The notes under the pieces were generated by a model. It ran no database searches. It had not been told where the DNA came from and was given only the letters and a program-made list of their open reading frames with translations. Below are positions 23,705 through 34,889 of a DNA stretch of 64,000 nt, one piece after another; the first letter of the stretch is position 1, and every line of letters starts with the position of its first letter. The stretch is taken from contig NC_084816.1 in assembly GCF_963583255.1 (NCBI RefSeq), positions 7,886,600 to 7,950,599 of the forward strand, read 5' to 3'. This DNA comes from Pyrus communis (lineage: Eukaryota > Streptophyta > Magnoliopsida > Rosales > Rosaceae). Made by a program: the position numbers and the translations under genes.

Positions 23705-24365
23705 GAATTACCCTATTTCTATCAGAATTAATACACGATAATGGATCATGAAACCCTATAACTCAGTTCTGTAAAATACAAGAGGACTCTGCACACTCTA
23801 ACATAAGCAATAGCTGCATTACAACTCTCTACTCCCTATATATTGAGTCATTGCATTAGGGTTAGTAGTGTGTAGAAGGCTTTTTTTGGAGATTTAGACC
23901 ATCTCCAAAGGAGATGTTAAATATGTCAAATAGGATTGAAAGGCATTCAAGTGTTCTCCAATGGATATATATGTCATATATGATGTGGCATGTTAGTCAT
24001 TTGACTCCTTACTTTCTAGCTGCCTTTTTTTACAGCAAACAAATTAAGAAGGAGTCAAATATATTTAATTTAATTTTTTAATGCATGGGTCCCATTAACA
24101 ATCAATAGAATACAAACTAAAACTAATTTTGATTATTTTTTAATAGTTAACATAACTCTAGGCCTAAAATAATAAAAGAAATATTTGACACATCCATTGA
24201 AAAAGAAGAAGATTTAGCACTTGTATTCAATTTGCCACATCAGCCATCAAATAAAATTTTGACATACTATATATCTGACATACTATAAAATTATAACAAC
24301 CGTGCACAAGAATAATGGATAATCCACATATGGTATGGGTTGTGCTTTATTTGGTATAGTCTCCT
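23705..24365. other. Intergenic DNA, nothing recognised
   Basis: Non-coding. Short inverted phrases (GTCAAATA and TATTTGAC types near 23920-24300) hint at a decayed MITE. Confidence 0.35.
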
Positions 24366-25322
24366 TATATTGAGAAATCCCGTAAATAAGCTTATTTAAG
24401 GGATCTCTTGCAGGACCAAATTCTCAATGTATTTCAATGATCTAATTGTTTATTTTTAAGGTCTTTCTTCAAAAGTCATCTCTATCAAAAGTCACTAAAA
24501 TCTGAAAGCCATATATGACCATTGGATAATTAAATGGTAGCCATTTTAGTGTTTCTTTGAAAAATTGTATTCGTCTATTTTCTTCACTACAATGTGGATA
24601 TCTTAATGGTTTTAAATTTTTCTAAGTTTTTGCAAGGACGATCTATATGAATGATGAATTAAAATATAGACGGTTCAAATCATTGAAAAAAAAGTTACAA
24701 AATGAGCACCATAAGGTATTCCTCAACGTAAGGGGAGAATACATATAGAGGAAGTTCTCAAATAAGGTTATTTGAGGGATACATTGTGGAGCACACTTCG
24801 TAGAAAAAATTCAAGGATCCAAATCATATGCATATATTGTTCTTAAAAAAAAATAAATAGACAAATGAAGAACCATTAAGATATCCAATTGTAGCGAAAA
24901 AAGGCGAATATGATACTTCTAAGAAATACTAAAATAAACACTATTTAACCCAACATTCGTATAGTTTCTAATTTGAGTGATTTTTGCTACATATGATATT
25001 TGAGGTTAAATACATAAAAGATGGACGATTGTGTTGTTAAAATACATTATGGATATTTATCTCTACAAGAGTCTCCCTCATATAAGCTTATATTTGAGAG
25101 ATATTTTGTAGGATCAAGTCCATGTATTTCAATGATCCATTTGTTTGTCTTCAATGCCTTTCTTAAAAGATCATCTCTATAAAAAATACTCAAATCCGAA
25201 ACAATATGATTGTTAAATAATTAAATGATATTCACTACAATTGGATGTCATAATGGTTTTGAATTATTTTAATTTTTTACAAGAATAATCTATGAATGAT
25301 GAATTAACATGTAGACAGTTAT

Positions 25323-25609
25323 TGTGACATCCCACATCGCCCAGGGGAGTGATCCTTATATGTATATTCTCATCTCTACCTAGCACGAGGCATTTTGGGA
25401 GCTCACTGGTTTCGGGTTCCATGGGAACTCCGAAGTTAAGCGAGTAGCGCACGAGAGCACTCCCAGGATGGGTGACCCATTGGGAAGTTCTCGTGTGAGT
25501 TCCTAGAAACAAAACCGTGAGGGTGTGGTCGGGGCCCAAAGCGGACAATATCATGCTACGGTGGTGGAGCGGACCCAAGAAGTGGTCCCCCACAGCCCAG
25601 GATGTGACA
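25323..25609 (+). mobile_element. Cassandra TRIM solo LTR with 5S rRNA-like core and intact target duplication
   Basis: A 287-bp LTR, TGTGACATCCCACATCGC to GGATGTGACA, flanked by GTTAT on both sides (25318-25322 and 25610-25614). The 5S-like segment (about 25409-25497) contains ACTCCGAAGTTAAGCGAG and CAGGATGGGTGACCC. It interrupts unit 2 of the inverted-repeat pair. Unit 1 shows the uninterrupted order at 24672-24690. It is better preserved than the copy at 3445. Confidence 0.93.
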
Positions 25610-25986
25610 GTTATCATTGAAAAAGTTACAAAACGAGCATCATAAGGTGTTCATCAAGGGAAAAGGAGAATATATACAAAAGGGATCGCTCAAATAAGAC
25701 TATCTGAGGCACACCTTGTGGAGCTTGCTTCGGAAAAATTCAACAATCCAAATGGTTCGAATATATTGTTTTTACAAAAAAAGTTAGATAAATACAAAAT
25801 TATTTAGACATTCAATTGTAGTGAAGAAACAAGACATACATGGTACTTCAAAGAAATACAAAAATGACAACCATTTAATCCAACCATCATATTATTTCCA
25901 ATTTGGGTGATTTTTGCTAAATATGATATGTGAGGTTAAATACCTAAAAGATAAACGGTTGTATCATTAAAATATAATGTGGATAT

Positions 25987-26130
25987 CTTTTTTTTTCTTT
26001 TAACAAACAATATTATCTATATTAATGAGGTGAGGGAGTGGGTTAAGTCTCACAATGGGCTAGCAATAATGTGGTTGATATTCATTATTGACAAGAATCG
26101 AACCTAAGACCTCTCACTTACAAGTGAAAA
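25987..26130 (-). mobile_element. tRNA-derived SINE
   Basis: On the minus strand, GGTTCGATTCTTGTC at 26092-26106 is a pol III box B, within CACTTGTAAGTGAGAGGTC. The 3' tail ends in an A-rich run (T-rich on the plus strand at 25990-26003). GGATAT flanks both sides, and the related unit at about 25050 shows the empty site GGATATTTATCTCTACAAG. A fuller copy with box A lies at 30140-30300. The 5' part with box A is missing or diverged here. Confidence 0.7.
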
Positions 26131-26165
26131 GGATATTGATCTCTACAAGAATATAATACCTCAAC

Positions 26166-27041
26166 TGAACTCTCTATATAACAAAAACATATCGATGGAG
26201 ACGGGGATTCAATCAAATATTTGGCTTTAAAGAAGACGACTTATTAGTTACCGTGTTATGTTATTTTGACGAACCTCTTGTCTGGTCTTCACTAAGACAT
26301 AGTATCCAGCCTCTCTGTGGATGTAAGACTTGATGATTATATTTTTCAAATTAACATAATTTGGTTCAAAATCATTTTTGGTAGGCTTCGAAATAACTTT
26401 AATTAGAAGTGAAGTGTAAAACCACTAAATCGTAGTATTAAATGACAACTTGATGATGATATTTAAACATTTGTAAGTTACAGAAAAGAAAAAGTATGTG
26501 GTGACATTTAGCCTTTTCGTACATGGTTTAAATTTACTACTTAGAAAAATATAATACGATATGTAATACTATACCAAAATTACCCATGGAAATGGAATTA
26601 TTCAAGTGTGACTTTTAATTGGTCTTCACAATTATAATAAGAGGTTCAAAAAGTTTAAGCAGGACTCGCCTCCATTTGCGGAATAGCTTTGCTTGCACAT
26701 AATAATAATGCGATTAATTAGTAGATAAATATTTGGTATATTAAATGGAGCTATATACAATTTCATGCTTTAGTACTAAAATCCCCTAAGTAGAAATTTA
26801 TCTCCCAAACTTGTCTTTCGGTTCAATATTATGGCCGCTCTATATAAATATATGATTTCCTTTCCTTTGTGGGATTTTTTAAATAATTTTATTTAAAGGA
26901 CACATTTTGGTGCTCATTCCCTGACTTTCATCAATGATCCAGATTGTCTATATTTTAATACATCATTCTGTTTGGACCCGATTTTACACTATCGGCCCGA
27001 GTAATCTAGACTGTTGAATGAGCATAGCCCTTAACACATCT
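26166..27041. other. Intergenic DNA, nothing recognised
   Basis: AT-rich, non-coding, no complete element identified. Confidence 0.4.
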
Positions 27042-28104
27042 TGATGGAAAATGGATATTGTTTGGGCCCAAAGCTTTTCCAAATGTATTATGGGCTGCTT
27101 GGTAGCCCTAGGCCGTTTAGTGAAGGTGGCCGAGTCTTAATGCAATTTGGATTCTCGGCCGGAAATGAATACGGCTTGAAAAGGGGGTGGGTTCAAAGTC
27201 CTAATAAAAGTAGGATTGGTAGAGATAAAGTTGGATCAGAAAAAGAAGCCCTAATCTGAATGTAGTTTCAACTCGATCTCGAGGAGGATTTGTTGCTATA
27301 AATAAAGAGTAGAGTGCATCATTTAGAGGACCTTCAATTCAACACACAATTGTCCTGCGCAAAACCTCTCAAACAGCTTGAGATTTTTATTTTCTTTTTC
27401 TCACCAATACACCTTCAGTTTGGATAAACAGCATTATGGAGGCAACCGGCGAACACCTTCAGTTTGGATAAACAACACTGTTGCCATAGAATCAGCCGAC
27501 CGAGGAGCACCTTCAGTTTGGATAAACGGCACTGCGTCAAGGCTGACTGGTTACCTATCCAAGTCTCGGCTGAGAAGGGTTTTCGAATCCTTGTTGGCAG
27601 AGGTCATCTTATTAGCCTTCTCGGCGAAGTAAGGTGTTACTAGCTACGACATTCAGCGTACTGGACGCCGAGTGATTTTATGATTGGATACTCACAAATG
27701 AGTTTCAGAGTTCGGCATTCTGACGGCCGAACCACATTCACTATCAAGACATACATCACCTTTGAATATTTGTGTCCGTATAGTTTGGTGTCGATTCGAC
27801 GTGTTTATACTCTTACGAATATAATCACGGTGACCGAATCGAGCGCCAACGATTTGTGAACTTCGCAGAACTAGCAGCCTTGTCTTCAGGCTCTAGAACC
27901 CGAAGACCGAGAGTGTTCCTTCCTCGATCGCAGTTGCAAGGTAAAAAAGTCAGCAACGCACTCAACGCAACATCAACAAATTTTACTCCTCGGCCGAGCT
28001 TGGCCGACGAGTTGGCACGCCCCGTATTCAACCGAAGGACTTAGTTAGCTTATTATTTGCTCGGCCTACGCGCCGCGTAGGTTTTGTAATTTTTAGGGTC
28101 AACA
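27042..28104 (+). mobile_element. Probable solo LTR (about 1.06 kb)
   Basis: A GC-richer block that starts TGATGGAAAATGGATATTG and ends TTAGGGTCAACA. It holds a TATA box (GCTATAAATAAAG, 27295-27307) followed by a leader-like region, as in an LTR promoter. GGCCGA/TCGGCC words recur through it. No second copy, PBS or polyprotein is in the window. The flanks CATCT and CATTC match only partly, so the boundaries and the solo-LTR call are inference. Confidence 0.5.
27408..27532 (+). repeat. Three spaced direct repeats CACCTTCAGTTTGGATAAAC
   Basis: The 20-bp word CACCTTCAGTTTGGATAAAC occurs at about 27410, 27461 and 27509 (spacing 51 and 48 bp), each followed by an RRCA-type CACT or CATT. It lies about 110 bp after the TATA box of the probable solo LTR. 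Confidence 0.85.
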
Positions 28105-28109
28105 CATTC

Positions 28110-28875
28110 ATAGATTATTCTTGAAGAAAACAGGACAATTATCCAAAACCACTTAAGACATCCAATTGTAGTCAAATGATTTCGAATTTGAGTGATTTTT
28201 GGCGCGCACACACACACACATACGAATATGAACCCCTTTCATTGAGGGATCCCTTAAATAGCTTTATTTGAGAGACATATTTTAATGTCCAATCCTCAAT
28301 GTATTTCACGATCCAACCGTTTATCTTTAAGGTCTTAATTTCAATATCATCTTTTACATCTTTTAGTGTCCAATCCTCAATGTATTTCATGATCCAACCG
28401 TTTATATTTAAGGTCTTCTTTCAAGATCATCTTTAGAAAAAATTATTCAAATCCGAACCATAGGACCGTTGGATTAAATGGTAGCTATTTTAGTGTTTCT
28501 TTGAAGAATGGCATGTTAGATATTCAGATAGACGGGCTACTAGCCCACTCTAACCACACAATATTGTCTCAACTTAACCACATATTGCTAGATATTAAGT
28601 TTTACCACAAAAGACCTCATTGTTATTCGGGGTGAAACCATACATTTACTATTCTATTTTATTTTCTCAATTCCTTAATGTGGGAATTATATTCAACACA
28701 GTATTTTTCTACTTTCTACACAACTACATATCTTAATAATGATTTTGGATTTGTCTAATTTTTTGCAAAATGATCTACGACTGATAAATGAAACTATTGA
28801 TGGTTTGAATCGTTGAAAATAGTTACGAAATGGGCATCACAATGGATATCTTAATAGGAGACTCTATATTATGTA
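28110..28875. repeat. Rearranged third copy of the 24.4-kb inverted-repeat unit
   Basis: It shares GAGTGATTTTTGG, CAATGTATTTCA-GATCCAACCG (twice, near 28305 and 28378) and TAAATGGTAGCTATTTTAGTG with the units at 24366-26165. A stretch of about 75 bp is locally duplicated (TTTAGTGTCCAATCCTCAATG at 28363 repeats 28274). Confidence 0.6.
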
Positions 28876-28924
28876 TTATGTACGTACGTGCGTATGTACG
28901 TACGTGCGTATGTATGTACGCAAC
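28876..28924. repeat. (TACG)n / (TATG) microsatellite
   Basis: An imperfect tetranucleotide run of TACG, TGCG and TATG, self-complementary in places and so able to form a hairpin. Confidence 0.85.
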
Positions 28925-30139
28925 ACGTATATACTAGTCAAGGCCATCAAGCATAAATTATAAAAACCTAATCTTGTATGTGGAATTCTGATTTGGATCT
29001 TTTCGTTTCTTGTGACAAATAAATGACTAATAGATCATGTCACTCTCACCATTTCAACTTCATGATTTGATATCATTAAAGAAGCAAATTAATTATCGGA
29101 AAGAACATTACTTTCGCCATTTGACTGACTAGCTAGGGTTGTCAATTCCTTTTTTCAAGGGGAATTTTTGACATTTCAAAATGTTACATTAATTAATATT
29201 CAAATCATTGAATCGTGGATGGTCCGTTGCATAATATCTATAATTCTATTGGGAAATGGTAGACAATATATAACACCTACACGACAATTAAGAAATGAAT
29301 TATCGTGGTGTCTTCCCGAAAATAATCATGTAATGGGGGAATGTGCACCTAAATTTTGCACCTCTAACACTTCCAAAAGAAATGTCATTTGGACTGTGAA
29401 ACATACATATTTGGTGATTGTACTGAAATCTTGACTAAGATCAAAATATCCTGAAAATATATATATGGGATGGGCCTAATATTTTTGGTAGAGAGGGCAA
29501 GTATTAGAAAAATATTTGGCGTGCCTTCTGAGTTTGGGAGCTGGAGCTCTCTCCCAAAGCCGGCCTTGTGCATCTAAATTATCTATTAACAAAAAATTTG
29601 TTGTAAATTAGAAGATGATTAAAAGACAATTTAGTCTTTTACCACAAATTAAATTATAAACAGTAACGTAATTTCTCACAAACTAAATCTCCTGCTTTTT
29701 TTTTTTTCTTTACCTATATGTGATCAAAGCATAACCTTTCACTTTCTATTTTCTATCCTAACTTCCTTCCATTTCCTAAACCCTTTTTTTATTCACACAT
29801 ATAGTATTTGTGCTACATTCTAGTAACTAAAAAGAAATCAACTAACTGCGATGGCCCGACAACGCCAACTCGATGGTGTGGCCGAACAAACTTCTTAATT
29901 CTAATCACTATATCTTAATCCCTAAGTATAGAGTATTAATTTCATAAGCAAAATTTAGGAAACATTAGGAAATTTGCTCCAACCATTTTGAAATAAACCT
30001 TGTCTGTGTGAGTAGCTAAAATGGCATCGAGCAATGTTTGCTAAACTATAATAAGGAGGATATTTGGAAATTCTCATTAAGTAGGGATAATAATTGAGCA
30101 TGACTCTTTTCTATGGACTTTGAGGGGTTAAGAATTTTT
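28925..30139. other. Intergenic DNA, nothing recognised
   Basis: No gene supported. An open frame at 29168-29434 resembles no known family and has no detectable partner exon. Confidence 0.4.
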
Positions 30140-30300
30140 TTGTTTTAAACCAACGATAATATTTACACTAAAGGGTATGCTAAGTCTCACAATGGGCTAA
30201 CAATTAGCAATAATGTAGTTCAAATTCGCCTTTGACGAGAATCGAACCTAAAACCTCTTACTTACAAGTGAAAAGGAATACCACTGGACCGTAGTACTTA
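30140..30300 (-). mobile_element. tRNA-derived SINE, fuller copy
   Basis: The minus strand carries box A-like GGTCCAGTGGTATTCC (30279-30294) and box B GGTTCGATTCTCG (30237-30249) at tRNA-like spacing, then a non-tRNA body (CCCATTGTGAGACTTAGC) shared with the copy at 25987-26130. It should be transcribed by pol III if intact. Confidence 0.72.
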
Positions 30301-30380
30301 AGAACTTATATTGGAAAGAAAATATGGGACTTTTACCTTTTGTTTTATAAGTAAATATATAACTTATTTTGAAGGAACTA

Positions 30381-30505
30381 TAATTAGCACAGGGCACTCC
30401 AAAAATCTTATTTTACACTTCTCACAAGTGTATTTTTTTTTTCTTCTAAATATAGACGGTTTGGAGTGAAAAATGAGAATCTTAGAGTGTTAATAACAAT
30501 TCCCT
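30381..30505. mobile_element. MITE (same family as 20516-20635)
   Basis: TTAGCACAGGGCACTCCAAAA at the left and GAGTGTTAATAACAATTCCC at the right, with the shared centre CACAAGTGTATTTTTTTT. Confidence 0.6.
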
Positions 30506-30719
30506 ATTTTATTCAATATAATTTTGTAGACACTAACACTACAATTTAATGATATTTTATTTACTTATAAATGAGAGATCTCGTATTCAAATTGCTTGAA
30601 TGGTGAATATGATATCTTATTATTATGATTGTCCTATTATGTAACTTAACCCAAATGATGACAATGAACATCTTCTTAATTTAGTATATGTTGTGTAACT
30701 TAGTCCAAATGATGAGTCG

Positions 30720-31997
30720 TGTGACATCCCGTTCCGAGATTATAAAAACGTATGTGTGAATTTACCTTTTTACCCCTAGTTCGTTACATTTACGTTTAGT
30801 GTTGTTTTGTGTGGTGTGGCATGTGTTGGACCACACACACACACTCACACACACTGTCTCTATCTCTCCCGTGTTTCTCTCTCCCTCTGTCTCTTCCCTC
30901 TCTCTCTCTCTCTCCCGAGCTCCATTCTTTCTTCTTCTTCCTTCGAACTTGTACGGACGAACACCAAACTCACCCAAACCACCATAGATCGAAGGAACCA
31001 AGGGCATTTTTGGACTCGTGAAGCTCGTACGAGTGCAACCATACCATTTTCAGGTGAGAAATCCTTCGTTTTCATGTCGATTCGAGGTAATCCGTTTTGA
31101 ACACTATTCATGCAAATTTAATCTAGCATGTTTTTGGACCTTTGAAGCTTGTAGATGTCTTAGTGAGGTCCCAAGGAGCCTCGGAGTGCTTCGTTAGACG
31201 AGTTTGGACGTCGGGAAAGCTTGGTTCAAAGTTTGGCCGGAGATTTCGGGGTTTTTTCCGGCAAATCCACGGCGAGTTAGGGGTCGAGGAAGGTATGGAT
31301 GTGTTCGTCTCGTCAATACCTTCATTTTGATATAAAGTACGTCGAAAATAGTTAAGAAATGAAGAAGTTATGACACTTTGAAGTTTACCCAGAAATTCTG
31401 GCAAAACACCCACCTCCGGCGAAACCAGTCCGGCGACGCGAGGAAGAAGACGCGCGCGTGGGCAGCGCGTGTACAGGGCGCGTGAAGGCGCGTGAGAGCT
31501 CCAAATTGAGTTCTAAAAATTGTCACGTGTTCGTGACGTCGTGTAGATCACCGTGGTATATTCATACACCCAAATTGAGCAACGTATGAGAAAGTTATTG
31601 ACGAATGTTTGTGTATGTGCGTTTAAATGATGATTTTATAATTATTCTTTTATAGGTGAAACTTGTACGAACGACGAATGTAACCAAACTAGGCGTGAGG
31701 GTTACGAACCGGCTACTTATTGGTGAGTGGGCAGTTATTTTTCAGTATATATATACGTATGCTTGACGTATTTTCCAGAAAACGTTTTTTAAAAGAAATA
31801 CGAATTAAATATCCTGTCATATATGCATCATATTTTAATATGTGCATTACCATAATTATGCATACTGTTGCATGGTGCTGATGAGGCTCAGGTAAGCTAC
31901 ATTTGAAATACATTTGATATACATTTGATATACATATCTCAATCACATTTCATACGTATATCAACTGTATTTTGTACGTATATCAAATGTATTTAAT
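30720..31997 (+). repeat. 5' LTR of gypsy element, incomplete (LTR1)
   Basis: Starts TGTGACATCCCGTTCCGAG and matches the first ~1.2 kb of the intact LTR at 35474-37620. AGTCG precedes it (30715-30719) and also follows 37620. Landmarks are a CACA-rich and CTCT-rich stretch at 30830-30920 and CAGGTAAGCTAC at 31891. From about 31936 the sequence switches to the reverse complement of a later part of the LTR for some 60 bp, then stops at a TRIM element. The remaining ~0.9 kb of LTR is missing. Short open frames here are shadows of LTR sequence. Confidence 0.85.
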
Positions 31998-32460
31998 TGT
32001 CACATCCCAGACTCCAACCTCTCGGATATTGTCCGCTTTGGCATTCTGGGCCTGGACTAGGTCGCAGCCACCCAGCTACCGCACGGTTTTGTTCTTGTGG
32101 GTCGTAGCCCACAAAAGGCCTCTCTGAAGTTAAAGCTCTGGGCATGGATATATAAGGCCCAAAGACCACGCCCTCACGGGCGATGTGGGATCTTACAATC
32201 CACCCCCCTTAGGGAGCCCGACGTCCTCGTCGGCACATCACGACCGTGAGTCTGGCTCTGATACCAAATTGTCACATCCCAGACTCCAACCTCTCGGATA
32301 TTGTCCGCTTTGGCATTCTGGGCCTGGACTAGGTCGCAGCCACCCAGCTACCGCACGGTTTTGTTCTTGTGGGCCGTCGCCCAGAAAAGGCCTCTATGAA
32401 GTTAAAGCTCTGGGCATGGATATATAAGGCCCAAAGACCACGCCCTCACGGGCGATGTGG
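31998..32460 (-). mobile_element. Minimal Cassandra-like TRIM (about 200-bp LTRs, 72-bp interior)
   Basis: On the minus strand: LTR 32460-32270, primer binding site TTTGGTATCAGAGCC, a 72-bp interior (32198-32269), polypurine tract TAAGGGGGGTGGATTG, LTR 32197-31998. The full LTR begins TGTAAGATCCCACATCGCCC and ends GGGATGTGACA. The two LTRs are nearly identical. The right-hand one lacks the terminal TGTAAGA where it abuts the inverted gypsy LTR. The LTR shares ATCCCACATCGCCC, ACAAAACCGTG, AAAGCGGACAATATC and GGATGTGACA with Cassandra but has no 5S segment. No coding capacity. Confidence 0.85.
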
Positions 32461-34627
32461 GACACACCCCGTCCCGAAGGAGGGCATGCTGGGCGTCACG
32501 TGAGAGTGACGTAGCCATTTACACAGTACGGAAGCTTTAAAGATACAATTTCTAAGATGAAACACCCAAAGGTGCGTCCTAATTTTTGTCCATTCTGTCA
32601 GAACACCGTTGGATTCCTCGTAGCCACCAAGCTCTGATATCTTAAACCTGCAGGGGCGCAAAACAAAGTTGAGTGGGTCAGCAAAACAAACTTATTCATA
32701 ACCTTCTTTTCTCTTTGAATATACTAACCCCTCGCCGAAAAACAAGTATAGTTTCCCAGAAATAAAGTATATACTCATATACGTAATATATCTCAAATTA
32801 TGCTAGACAATATGAATGTATGTCATGCCAAGTATCATAACAGAATGCTCATCATCTCTATGTGAATATGATGGAATAACATATAATCAATTCAACATTC
32901 GGCTATAAACATAGCTCATACTCTTTCATTCTAATCAACTCATCATAATCAACTCAGCCCTCGGCTGCATATATAGTTCATAATCTCAAACTCAATAACT
33001 GAACAACTGAACCTGACCACGAGTCGGAACCACCTAAAGTGGTCTGTACGACAGGCCTGGGTGTAACGTATATGTACGCTCTAGTGCTACGATCACGTGA
33101 AGGCTGTGCGAATAATCGCGGGTCACCTACGAGTCGGAACCACCTAATGTGGCCTGTACGACAAGCCTGTGCACCTAGCTTGGATCCAAGCTGAGCATGG
33201 GGTGCGGGAGGTGAACATCACGTGAAGGACTGTGCCCTACTCAGGGCGGGAGCACTAACACCGGGGGTGCAGGTTATGAGCTCTCTAAGCATCTCAAACT
33301 ATATCTCAATCATATTTCAATCATATCACAATTGTATAATTCATCATATTTCAATCATAACTCAATCATATTCCAATCGTATCTCAAAGGTATTTCATAC
33401 GTATATCAAATGTATTTCAAACGTATATCAAATGTATTTCAAAGGTAGCTTACCTGGGCCTCCTCAGCACCATGCAACAGTATGCATAATTATGGTAATG
33501 CACATATTAAAATATGATGCATATATGACAGGATATTTAATTCGTATTTCTTTTAAAATACATTTTCTGGGAAATACGTCAAGCATACGTATATATATAC
33601 TGAAAAATAACTGCCCACTCACAGATAAGTAGCCGGTTCGTAACCCTCACGCCTAGTTTGGTTACATTCGTCATTCGTACCAGTTTCACCTATAAAAGAA
33701 TAATTATAAAATCATCATTTAAACGCACATACACAAACATTCGTCAATAACTTTCTCATACGTTGCTCAAATTGGGTGTGTGAATATACCACGGTGATCT
33801 ACACGACGTCACGAACACATGACAATTTTTAGAACTCAATTTGGAGCTCTCACGTGCCCTCACACGCCCTGTATACGCGCTGCCCACACGCGCGTCTTCT
33901 TCCTCGCGTCGCCGGACTGGTTTTGCCGGAGGTGGGTGTTTTGCCGGAATTTCTGGGTAAACTTCAAAGTGTCATAACTTCTTCATTTCTTAACCATTTT
34001 CGACGTCCTTTATATCAAAATGAAGGTATTGATGAGACGAACACATCCATACCTGCCTCGACCCCTAACGCGCCGTGGATTCGCCGGAAAAAGCCTCGAA
34101 AGCTCCGGCCAAACTTTGAACCAAGCTTTCCCGACGTCCAAATTTGTCCAACGAAGCACTCCGAGGCTCCTTGGGACCTCACTAAGACATCCACAAGCTT
34201 CAAAAGTCCAAAAACATGCTAGTTTAAGTTTGCATGAATTGTACCTAAATCGGACTACCTCGAATCGACATGAAAACGTTAGAGTTCTTACCTGAAAATG
34301 GTATGATCGTGCTCCTCTCAACCTCACGAGTTCAATGGTGTAGTTGGTTCCCTCGATCTACCAAGGTTTGGGTGATTTGTGTGTTGTCCGTACGTTTTTG
34401 AAGAAAGAAGAATGATGGAGGACTCGGGGAGAGAGAGAGAGAGAAGCGACAGAAAAGAGACAGAGGGAGAGGGAATCACGGGAGAGGTAGAGACAGTGTG
34501 TGTGAGTGTGTGTGTGGTCCAACACATGCCACACCACACAAACAACGCTAAACGTAAATGTAACGAACTAGGGGTAAAAATGTAAATTCACACATACGTT
34601 TTTATAATCTCGGGACGGGATGTCACA
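32461..34627 (-). repeat. Full gypsy LTR in inverted orientation (LTR2)
   Basis: Read leftwards from 34627, it begins TGTGACATCCCGTCCCGAG and ends GGGACGGGGTGTGTC, about 2.17 kb, collinear with LTR3 at 35474-37620. It contains two neighbouring copies of CGAGTCGGAACCACCTAA (about 33019 and 33130). The last base of the LTR is lost at the junction with the TRIM. Confidence 0.88.
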
Positions 34628-34889
34628 ACCTACCCACCTTAATAGAATTTCGTCCCGAAATTCAAAACAACCAAATATAACCCCTAGTGATCGAAGAACA
34701 ATCTAGGATACAAATCCCTCATCCGATCTTCTGTCTCCCTTGTAGCTTCCTCGACTGAATGATTCCTCCACAAAACTTTCACTAAGTTCACCGTCTTGTT
34801 CCTCAGAACCTTTTCTTTCCAATCGATGATCGTCACCGGTTCCTCGTCGTAAGTCAAATCCGGGCTAATCTCCAAAGGTTGAACCGGAA
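34628..34889 (-). pseudogene. Ty3/gypsy integrase C-terminus, inverted fragment
   Basis: The minus-strand frame 34684-34875 gives ISPDLTYDEEPVTIIDWKEK, NLVKVLWRNHSVEEAT and MRDLYPRLFFDH, the chromo-like tail at the end of gypsy integrase. It ends about 57 bp before the inverted LTR2 and is cut at 34889, where it meets the plus-strand copy head to head. Confidence 0.85.

Larger units (their letters stand above)
24366..26165. repeat. Two tandem copies of a ~700-bp inverted-repeat unit
   Basis: Unit 1 is about 24366-25066. Unit 2 is about 25067-26165, lengthened by a Cassandra LTR and a SINE. Both units share the order: GAGGGAT-type start, CAATGTATTTCAATGATC, GGTTTTGAATT-type middle, GTTACAAAATGAGCA and GAGTGATTTTTGCTA, then GGATAT followed by ATCTCTACAAGA. 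Each unit is itself a fold-back: ACTACAATGTGGATATCTTAATGG at its left faces CCATTAAGATATCCAATTG at its right. A third, rearranged copy is at 28110-28860. It is probably a large non-autonomous TIR or fold-back element. No transposase is present. Confidence 0.65.

Noticed and set aside
28876..28924. Possible CRISPR-like or regulatory array of TACG/TGCG units
   Set aside because: The units are only 4 bp and contiguous, with no spacers. It is a plain microsatellite.
30762..31413. Several overlapping open frames repeated at 34010-34545 and 35516-36180
   Set aside because: They lie in the three gypsy LTR copies on either strand, are rich in simple CT/CA repeats and have no domain.
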